Virus record (IMG/VR): IMGVR_UViG_3300036719_004242
Span: 1-21,234 of that record
Length of the DNA: 21,234 nt
Source of the DNA: a virus
Strand: one strand, 5' to 3'
Shown here: piece after piece, positions 7,701 through 13,097 of the stretch
Position numbering within the stretch: position 1 is the stretch's first letter
How the letters are laid out: each line of letters starts with the position of its first letter
Notes under the pieces: generated by a model
Database searches by the model: none
What the model was told of the DNA's origin: nothing
Seen by the model: only the letters and a program-made list of their open reading frames with translations
Translations under genes and position numbers: made by a program

Positions 7701-8373
7701 TTTAATTTATCCACAAGAAGCTGTAGATAATTTAGATCAAACAGGAATTGATTCAAATTATACGGCTACTTACTATCCTTGGGTATTAACAAGAGATTCG
7801 GTTAATAACACTCAAGTTTATATTCCTCCAACAGCAGAGGTAACTAGAAATTTAGCTTTAACAGATAACATTGCTTTTCCTTGGTTTGCCGCGGCGGGTT
7901 ATACAAGAGGTATTGTTAATTCAATTAAAGCCCGTAAAAAATTAACTCAAGAAGATAGAGATGTACTTTATAAAGGTAGAATTAATCCAATAGCCACTTT
8001 TTCAGATGTTGGTACCGTAATTTGGGGTAATAAAACTTTACAAGTAAGGGAATCTGCTCTAGACCGTATAAATGTAAGACGTTTATTGTTACAGGCTAGA
8101 AAATTAATATCCGCGGTTTCAATAAGATTATTGTTTGAACAAAATGATGCGGTTGTTAGACAACAATTCTTAGACACTGTTAACCCTATATTAGACGCAA
8201 TTAGAAGAGATAGAGGTTTATACGATTTCCGTGTAACTGTATCTTCAGATCCGGCTGATTTGGATAGAAACCAATTAACGGGTAAGATATATATTAAACC
8301 TACTAAGAGTTTAGAATTTATCGATATAACATTCTATATCACACCAACAGGTGCTTCATTTGAAAACATTTAA
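4756..8373 (+). CDS. Tail sheath protein (gp18-like), unusually long
   Basis: 1205 residues, about twice T4 gp18 (659). The N-terminus has the classic sheath signature VFVSPGVYTSEVDLSFV followed by VGVTTLGIVGETLKGPAFEP and a LYFGG turn. The C-terminus has the conserved polymerisation domain (AAGYTRGIV, ARKLISAVSIRLLFEQND, then RDRGLYDFRVTVSSD and KIYIKPTKSLEFIDITFYI). Sheath subunits stack around the tube and contract to drive it into the host. Between about residues 125 and 500 lies a Thr/Ser/Asn-rich, Cys-containing insertion (ECTSS, SCITQCVQ, DPCGVCVSGNTG) that looks like one or more beta-sandwich decoration domains. The ATG is preceded by an A-rich leader and no Shine-Dalgarno. The gene ends 20 bp before a strong terminator. 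Confidence 0.95.
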   Translation: MATSTNSKVFVSPGVYTSEVDLSFVSQSVGVTTLGIVGETLKGPAFEPIFIRNYDEFSLYFGGTSPEKFINTQIPKYEAAYIAKSYLQQSNQLFVTRILGLSGYDAGPSWSIKTIANVDQSTVGFECTSSTTLSCITQCVQYNVVPYSFDFTGCTNNIESISYVTPLPNILSEDINDLYEQFNGSVSNIGADLNSQIFSVLNSPSSSAFSINYFGVISGDTYETLSGYTDDTNVFNVSNVNSNNVDYTDPLNDAWYYATFDHIGNNSYSGYSFYSTVPSLTLTSSQSNCASFYSYEVSSSTISTVVGNINYLTNTINICLPSTATTADTSAMTITYSACTTGVTSDAVLQSAITENYDFSALTKSYVLTSEDGTVTTNWTVNVYVNDPCGVCVSGNTGTIDTGTITNCFSGTISGNIYVFSANSFSDYDNLVVATLRSRGLTTYSSDNEPTYEVTGSTNVFGSFIGDDVTLDCLGNYSAATKNPFSTFGINVTNIRGENLFFETSFLRTDTNFITKVFGQSNFSKPRTTVPLFVEEEFTTLLNYAYRKGYIRGLDCQLTALPNARQGVDPTSIAFYLEKYQSPISPWLVSEVRGNKVYNLFRFMTIADGNAANTELKISVANISFNNGSFDLLIRDYFDTDSAPVVLEKFTNCNMDPNDNNFVAKKIGTIDGEYQLNSKYVMIEINEDAPVDALPCGFLGYNFREYGDATPPFPIYKTKYNFPGEVIWNPPFGLSTGGDDQILSNGDNVRKTYLGMSNSDDAGYDVDFFGYKGKQLPTQVCTAIEGNNWAYRTKGFHMDIMASAITIPDIFVTSGESAFYVGSATFQSEPETETSPYYRLFSRKFTLFVQGGFDGWDIYREYRTNGDRFALGRNGYLRGACSSTNYPTATGWGAFKQITVGDNSVDWANTDYYAYKLGINTFSNPEAVNINLFVTPGVDYVNNSDVVEHAIDVIENDRADSLYICTTPDFQMFTPSSTNPQDLIYPQEAVDNLDQTGIDSNYTATYYPWVLTRDSVNNTQVYIPPTAEVTRNLALTDNIAFPWFAAAGYTRGIVNSIKARKKLTQEDRDVLYKGRINPIATFSDVGTVIWGNKTLQVRESALDRINVRRLLLQARKLISAVSIRLLFEQNDAVVRQQFLDTVNPILDAIRRDRGLYDFRVTVSSDPADLDRNQLTGKIYIKPTKSLEFIDITFYITPTGASFENI

Positions 8374-8392
8374 TTAAAAATTAAATATGATT

Positions 8393-8422
8393 AAAAACCC
8401 CTTCTATAATGGAGGGGTTTTT
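8393..8422. terminator. Bidirectional intrinsic terminator between sheath and homing endonuclease
   Basis: AAAAACCCCT (8393-8402) and AGGGGTTTTT (8413-8422) form a perfect 10-bp stem, extended by a T-G and a C-G pair to a 6-nt loop. The A-tract and T-tract flanks make it work in both directions. It lies 20 bp after the sheath stop and 2 bp from the stop of the convergent minus-strand gene, so it should end both transcripts. Confidence 0.9.
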
Positions 8423-8424
8423 CA

Positions 8425-9945
8425 TTATAGAACCATTTCAAATTTTATTGAACCGCAATCCCAAATCCTATCATAGTTTTTTTCTTGCATTATTTCCCAT
8501 TCAGTTTTTTCTTTTGAGTAACCCTCTTTAACCAAAACATTTTTTCTGAATGTGTATCTATGATATCTATTAATAAACTTTTTCTTATCAACATACCAAT
8601 AATTAGGTGGTGTTATATCAATCTTATTAAAACCTATTTTTGAATACACCATTTTTTCGGGGTTAATACCAGACCATCTAATATCAGAATATGTAATTAT
8701 TTTTGTTGGATTTTGTGATTTTATAAAATGATTAAGTAATTTAGAGAAACCCCCAATTACGTTTGTGTTTATTTTATTACAAAATCTTATTAATTCATAC
8801 TCACTATTCAAGTTTTCTTTTTTACTAATAAATTTCCTTTTATTTCCAAATGTAATTAAACTAACCAATTCATTTTTGTAGAACAAACCGAATCTATATT
8901 TATCAATCGACATACCTTGTATATGATTTTTTTCCAAAAATTCGGAAGAAGTTTTTTTATCAATTTCTTTTATTTCACACAAACGAGCGTATATTCTATC
9001 ATTTAAATTCAATAGATTTGATAATCTTGATAGTGTTATCTCTTTTTTTAGGATTAATTCATCTTCAAAAATCTGTATTAATTTTATACCTTGTTTTTCA
9101 GACTCTATTGTTTTATTTAAATGATAATTTTTGTTTTTTTCACCCATTATTTCACTGTGAAAATAATTTCCGTTTACCTCAATACCTAAATTAAAATCAG
9201 GTATAAATATATCTATCTCACCACAGTTAGTTAAGTTTCTTTTATTGTCAATATGTTTTATACCATTATCATCCAAAAAATCTTTAATAATTAATTCTAA
9301 TTTGGGGTTTTTAACAATAGGAAAACATTTTCTACAAATAGGTATTTTACCTGAACCTAATAATGTACTGGTAAAAATACTATTACAATCTAAACATTGA
9401 AATGAATATGATAAAGAAGTATTCCCACTCTTATTGATAGAATAATCGTCCAATAACTTTATATTATTCTTTTCCAATTTTGGAATCAAATTTTTCAGAT
9501 GTCTGTTTCTTACAGTATTTTTTAATTTATTTATAAAATCAGGCACATACATTGGATGTTCAACACCATATTTAGACAAAAAACTTTGTTTGTTTTTAAC
9601 TTTAAATTCGTCTAATTTGTACAAACTGTCAACACCATATTTTTCTAATAAAGACTCTTTAGTTTTTTTAATTCTATATTCTTTATTTTCTTTTTTGTTT
9701 TGCCATATCTCTCGACATTCTTTTGAACATAGTTTTTTTTCGTGTTTTTTTCTTTCCACAAATTCATTTCCACATTGAACACAGTATCTTTTTTCTCTTA
9801 CTGTATTATCTTTTTCTCTACCAAGTAGATCATTTTTTCTTGCAAAATCAAAATAACATTTTCTACCACAAAATTTTTTGTTTCTTTGTTTATATGGTGC
9901 CTTAAATTTTTCGCAACAATTTTGGCAATTAAGTTCAATTTCCAT
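8425..9945 (-). CDS. Freestanding homing endonuclease, Vsr-like (EDxHD-type) with zinc knuckles
   Basis: 506 residues. N-terminal zinc-binding pairs are Cys7/Cys10-Cys26/Cys30 and Cys55/Cys58-Cys73/Cys77. Residues about 93-150 hold two NUMOD-like DNA-contact repeats (ESLLEKYGVDSLYKLDEFK; QSFLSKYGVEHPMYVPDFI). A third zinc pair follows (Cys184/187, Cys204/207). The nuclease core at about 214-296 shows KLELIIKDFL, EIDIFIPDFNLGIEVNGNYF, His263, YHLNK and LIQIFEDE, matching PD-(D/E)xK/Vsr-like homing endonucleases of the I-Bth0305I type. The last 200 residues (ARLCEIKEID, NHIQG, ELVSLITFG, GGFSKLLNHF, YSDIRW, PNYWYV) look like a GNAT-fold-type domain often attached to such phage nucleases. It lies between sheath and HAD genes on the opposite strand and probably spreads its own locus by cutting phages that lack it. 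Paralogue at 11516-13096. Confidence 0.85.
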   Translation of the reverse strand: MEIELNCQNCCEKFKAPYKQRNKKFCGRKCYFDFARKNDLLGREKDNTVREKRYCVQCGNEFVERKKHEKKLCSKECREIWQNKKENKEYRIKKTKESLLEKYGVDSLYKLDEFKVKNKQSFLSKYGVEHPMYVPDFINKLKNTVRNRHLKNLIPKLEKNNIKLLDDYSINKSGNTSLSYSFQCLDCNSIFTSTLLGSGKIPICRKCFPIVKNPKLELIIKDFLDDNGIKHIDNKRNLTNCGEIDIFIPDFNLGIEVNGNYFHSEIMGEKNKNYHLNKTIESEKQGIKLIQIFEDELILKKEITLSRLSNLLNLNDRIYARLCEIKEIDKKTSSEFLEKNHIQGMSIDKYRFGLFYKNELVSLITFGNKRKFISKKENLNSEYELIRFCNKINTNVIGGFSKLLNHFIKSQNPTKIITYSDIRWSGINPEKMVYSKIGFNKIDITPPNYWYVDKKKFINRYHRYTFRKNVLVKEGYSKEKTEWEIMQEKNYDRIWDCGSIKFEMVL

Positions 9946-9954
9946 AAAATTATT

Positions 9955-9971
9955 TTTGTTAGACTAACAAA
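9955..9971. repeat. 17-bp palindrome just upstream of the minus-strand homing endonuclease
   Basis: TTTGTTAGACTAACAAA is a perfect inverted repeat (7-bp arms, GAC centre) that ends 9 bp before the ATG at 9945. It could be an operator or, in the mRNA, a small hairpin in the leader. Upstream of it on the minus strand lies an ATATTTAT copy (9992-9985) that may be the promoter. The divergent GTG at 10040 shares the same 94-bp region. Confidence 0.45.
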
Positions 9972-10027
9972 CAGTTATCTACACATAAATATATATTAAA
10001 AATTAAAAAACTAAATTAATTTTAATA

Positions 10028-10035
10028 ATATTTAT
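10028..10035 (+). promoter_or_regulatory. ATATTTAT element 4 nt before the HAD gene start
   Basis: Second of three ATATTTAT copies placed exactly 4 nt before a plus-strand start codon (others at 1875 and 11504). It supports the GTG at 10040 as the true start, since the overlapping ATG at 10038 runs straight into TGA. Promoter or translation signal; not resolvable by eye. Confidence 0.35.
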
Positions 10036-10039
10036 TAAT

Positions 10040-10858
10040 GTGAAAATTAAAGAAGGAATTACAGATTTAGGAAGTCCAGATATGAAGTATTATGCGTTTG
10101 ATTGGGATGATAATATTTTAAAAATGCCAACAAAAATAATTCTTAAGGATGATAATGAAAAAGAGGTTGAAATGTCTACAGAAGATTTTGCAGAATACAG
10201 ATCTAAAATAGGGGTTAAACCATTTAAATATAATGGTCATAATATTGTTGGTTATGATAATGACGCTTTTAAATATTTTAGAGTAACAGGTGATAAACAA
10301 TTTATGAAAGATTCTATGATTGCAGAACCTGGACCTGCTTGGAATGATTTTGTTGAAGCAATAAATGGGGGGTCAATATTTTCAATTATTACTGCAAGAG
10401 GTCACACACCTTCGGTTATAAAAAAAACCGTTTATAATTTTATAAAATCAAATCACAATGGAATAAACTCAAAAGAGTTAATCAAAAATTTAAAAAAATA
10501 TAGAGACATATCTGATATGGAAGAAATATCTGAAGAAGAAATGATAAAAGAATACCTAAATATGTGTAAATTTTATCCTGTTAGTTATGGAGTTGGTTCA
10601 GAATCAAACCCAGAACAAGAAAAAATAAAGGCATTAAAAGAATTTATAGATATTGTAAAAGATGTGTCGAGTTTTATACAAAAAAAAGCTTTTTTAAAAA
10701 ATCTTATATCAAATAACTTTGTTCTTCCACAAGTTGGGTTTTCTGACGATGACCCAAAAAATATATCTAAAATAAAATCACACTTTAAAAATAAACCAGA
10801 TGCTGAAGATATGTTAAAAATATATTCAACAACGGGAGGAATAAAAAAACTAGAATAA
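10040..10858 (+). CDS. HAD-superfamily phosphatase-like protein
   Basis: 272 residues from a GTG. HAD motifs are visible in order: motif I YAFDWDDNIL (nucleophile Asp21, acid/base Asp23), motif II FSIITARGHT (Thr118), a Lys-rich helix around residues 196-200 that could supply the motif III Lys, and motif IV VGFSDDDPKN (acidic 236-238). An insert of about 80 residues follows motif I, acting as a cap (it contains MSTEDFAEYR and KPFKYNGHNIVGYD). The substrate cannot be told from sequence; nucleotide or polynucleotide 3'-phosphatase, or a small metabolite, are options. It sits between sheath and tube genes, unusual company for an enzyme, so it may be a cargo gene or have a role in assembly. The fold is clear, the role unknown. 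Confidence 0.75.
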   Translation: MKIKEGITDLGSPDMKYYAFDWDDNILKMPTKIILKDDNEKEVEMSTEDFAEYRSKIGVKPFKYNGHNIVGYDNDAFKYFRVTGDKQFMKDSMIAEPGPAWNDFVEAINGGSIFSIITARGHTPSVIKKTVYNFIKSNHNGINSKELIKNLKKYRDISDMEEISEEEMIKEYLNMCKFYPVSYGVGSESNPEQEKIKALKEFIDIVKDVSSFIQKKAFLKNLISNNFVLPQVGFSDDDPKNISKIKSHFKNKPDAEDMLKIYSTTGGIKKLE

Positions 10859-10861
10859 CTA

Positions 10862-10934
10862 GATATTTATATATGTATAAGTAGAAATAAAAAAATTAAA
10901 GTAAATAGAAAAAAATTTTATTGATATTTATATA
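10862..10934 (+). promoter_or_regulatory. Two GATATTTATATATG elements upstream of the tail tube gene
   Basis: Two identical 14-mers GATATTTATATATG start at 10862 and 10923, 61 bp apart, in the 116-bp gap before the tube ATG (10975). They share their first 12 bases with the copy at 4686 before the sheath gene. Tandem late promoters for the highly expressed tube protein are the simplest reading. The stretch after the second copy is an A-rich leader without a Shine-Dalgarno. Confidence 0.45.
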
Positions 10935-10974
10935 TGAAAAAAAAATAAAAAAATAACAAAAAAAATAATACATT

Positions 10975-11463
10975 ATGGCTGATTTACTAATGAAAATGCC
11001 CATACCTTATGAACCCAAAAGACAAAATAGGTTCATTCTTAGGTTTCCTTCATCTTTAGGAATAAACGAGTGGTTTGTTGAATCAAGTGCTAGACCACAC
11101 ATAACAATTAATCCAGTCGAAATTCAATTCCTTAACACATCTACTTATGTTGCTGGTAGATTTACTTGGTCTACAATTAATGTTAAATTTAGAGACCCTA
11201 TAGGACCTTCAGCGTCACAAGCTCTTATGGAATGGGTTCGTCTATGTGCCGAATCTGTAACAGGTCGTATGGGTTATGCTGCGGGATATAAGAAAAATGT
11301 GGATATGGAGATGTTAGATCCAACAGGTGTTGTTGTTGAAAAATGGATTTTAGAAGGAACATTCCTATCTGATGTCAATTTTGACAGTTTAGCTTATAAT
11401 TCCGACGCGTTAGCAACTATTTCTAGTACACTTAGAATGGATCGTTGTATATTAGTTTATTAA
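10975..11463 (+). CDS. Tail tube protein (gp19-like)
   Basis: 162 residues, the same size as T4 gp19 (163). Typical features: PYEPKRQNRFILRFP near the N-terminus, a central TWSTINVKFRDPIGPSASQALMEWV segment, and the closing DPTGVVVEKWILEGTFLSDVNFDSLAY with AISSTLRMDRCIL-like strand pattern. Tube subunits form the stacked hexamer channel inside the sheath through which DNA passes. In T4 gp18 and gp19 are adjacent; here the HAD gene and a homing endonuclease separate them. Preceded by two promoter-like repeats and an A-rich leader, as expected for a very abundant late protein. Confidence 0.93.
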   Translation: MADLLMKMPIPYEPKRQNRFILRFPSSLGINEWFVESSARPHITINPVEIQFLNTSTYVAGRFTWSTINVKFRDPIGPSASQALMEWVRLCAESVTGRMGYAAGYKKNVDMEMLDPTGVVVEKWILEGTFLSDVNFDSLAYNSDALATISSTLRMDRCILVY

Positions 11464-11495
11464 TTTTTTTTACATATCCTTTACAACCAAAATAT

Positions 11496-11523
11496 AAATC
11501 CATATATTTATGTATATGGATTT
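11496..11523 (+). promoter_or_regulatory. Hairpin covering the homing endonuclease start, with an ATATTTAT element inside
   Basis: AAATCCATATA (11496-11506) pairs perfectly over 11 bp with TATATGGATTT (11513-11523) around the 6-nt loop TTTATG. The right arm contains the ATG at 11516. ATATTTAT (11504-11511) spans the end of the left arm and the loop. A U-rich run follows the stem. Read-through RNA from the tube gene would fold and hide the start, and might terminate; RNA started from the internal element would lack the left arm and be free. Confidence 0.6.
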
Positions 11524-13096
11524 TTATTTTTTTAGAGATCAAAATAAGTCGGGGTACAAAACAAATGAAAAATGGTTATTAAAAAACCATCCTGATGTTT
11601 ATAATTCAATAATTAATTATTGTGGTGATATTGAATTTGAAACAAATTTCAAAGAAAAAATATGGTTTTTTTTTAATAAAACTAAAGAAAGACCTAGATG
11701 TTTAACTTGCCAAAATAGTATTAAATTTAGAAATAGGTTGGATAAACCTTATGGTGATTTTTGTTCATTAGACTGTTTTAACAAAAACAAAAATGAAATG
11801 ATTGATCGTCAGAAAAAAACTTTCAATAAAAAATATAGTATTGATTTCTATCCTCAACACATCGACTTCATTAAAAAACAAAAAAATACTAAAAAAGAAA
11901 GATACGGCGATGAGAACTATAATAATTTTGAAAAATCAAAAATAACAAGAAAAGAAAAATATGGGTCTGAAAACTATAACAATCAAGAAAAGTTAAAAAA
12001 AACAATTTTTAGTTTATATGGGTCAGATAATATCTCCAAAACTAACTGGTATAAAAAACAAATATTAAAAAATATTCAAGATAAATACCCAAACGTTAAT
12101 ATAAAATCTGCGGATAAGACTGTATTAAAAATACATTGTCCTAAATGTAATAGTGATTATGAGATAACCAAACAATTATTATATGAAAGATATAAAAGAG
12201 ATTATGAGACTTGTGTTTTGTGTAATCCAATAGGTCAAAGTTCACAAAGTGGGTATGAAAAAGAAATGGTGGAGTTCTTAAACTCTTTAGATGTACAAAC
12301 TGTACAATCATATCGACAAATGAACAGTAAATACGAAGTAGATGTTTATTTACCCGAATATAATATTGGATTAGAATTTAATGGTGTATATTGGCATAAT
12401 GAATTATTTAAAGACAACAACTACCATTTAAATAAACATGATATTTGTAAAGAAAATAATATTGATTTACTTCAAATATTTGAGGATGAATGGTTATATA
12501 AAAAAGATATTGTTAAATCAATAATAAAAAATAGAATTAATAAATCTGAAAATGTTTTGTATGCGAGGAAATGTGTAATAAAAACCGTTGATACTCAAAC
12601 ATCCAAAAAATTTTTAGACGATAATCATATTCAAGGAAATGTTTATACCAAAGTAAAGTTGGGATTATATTATAATAATGAATTGGTGTCTTTAATGACT
12701 TTTTCTAAGGGTAGAGTTATTATGGGAGGTGATAATAATGAATGGGAGTTAACTAGATTTACAAATAAAATAAACTACTCTGTAGTTGGGGGAGCGTCTA
12801 AATTATTTAATTTTTTTATTAAAAATTTTAAACCACTCAAAGTAGTATCTTATTCCGATATTAGATTATTCGGAGGTAATTTATATAATAAATTAGGGTT
12901 TAAAAAAATATCACAATCAAAACCTAATTATTGGTATGTGATAAACGATAAGAGATACTACAGATTTAATTATCGAAAGGGAATCTTAATCAAACAAGGG
13001 TATGATAAAAATAAAACAGAAAAAGAAATAATGTTTGACAGAGGAATCTATAGAATATATGATTGTGGAAATATAAGGTGGGAGTATATTCTGTGA
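11516..13096 (+). CDS. Second freestanding homing endonuclease, Vsr-like with tandem DNA-contact repeats
   Basis: 526 residues from the ATG at 11516. An ATG two codons upstream (11510) is less likely because it lies inside the ATATTTAT element, whose spacing matches the other starts. It has an N-terminal zinc pair (CLTCQ...FCSLDCF), then three or four repeats of about 20-23 residues (KKERYGDENYNNFEKSK, RKEKYGSENYNNQEKLKK, IFSLYGSDNISK) of the NUMOD type, then a second zinc pair (CPKCNSDY...CVLC). The nuclease core follows (EVDVYLPEYNIGLEFNGVYW, NNYHLNK, LLQIFEDEW). The C-terminal part parallels the gene at 8425-9945 (NHIQG, ELVSLMTF, GGASKLFNFF, YSDIR, PNYWYV, IYDCGNIRWE). It lies between tube and tape-measure genes and ends with TGA, unlike the TAA of its neighbours. 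Confidence 0.85.
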   Translation: MDFYFFRDQNKSGYKTNEKWLLKNHPDVYNSIINYCGDIEFETNFKEKIWFFFNKTKERPRCLTCQNSIKFRNRLDKPYGDFCSLDCFNKNKNEMIDRQKKTFNKKYSIDFYPQHIDFIKKQKNTKKERYGDENYNNFEKSKITRKEKYGSENYNNQEKLKKTIFSLYGSDNISKTNWYKKQILKNIQDKYPNVNIKSADKTVLKIHCPKCNSDYEITKQLLYERYKRDYETCVLCNPIGQSSQSGYEKEMVEFLNSLDVQTVQSYRQMNSKYEVDVYLPEYNIGLEFNGVYWHNELFKDNNYHLNKHDICKENNIDLLQIFEDEWLYKKDIVKSIIKNRINKSENVLYARKCVIKTVDTQTSKKFLDDNHIQGNVYTKVKLGLYYNNELVSLMTFSKGRVIMGGDNNEWELTRFTNKINYSVVGGASKLFNFFIKNFKPLKVVSYSDIRLFGGNLYNKLGFKKISQSKPNYWYVINDKRYYRFNYRKGILIKQGYDKNKTEKEIMFDRGIYRIYDCGNIRWEYIL

Positions 13097-13097
13097 G

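Noticed and set aside
8425-13096. Group I introns hosting the homing endonucleases
   Set aside because: Neither nuclease gene interrupts another coding sequence; flanking genes are complete, and no split exon is seen, so they are freestanding.
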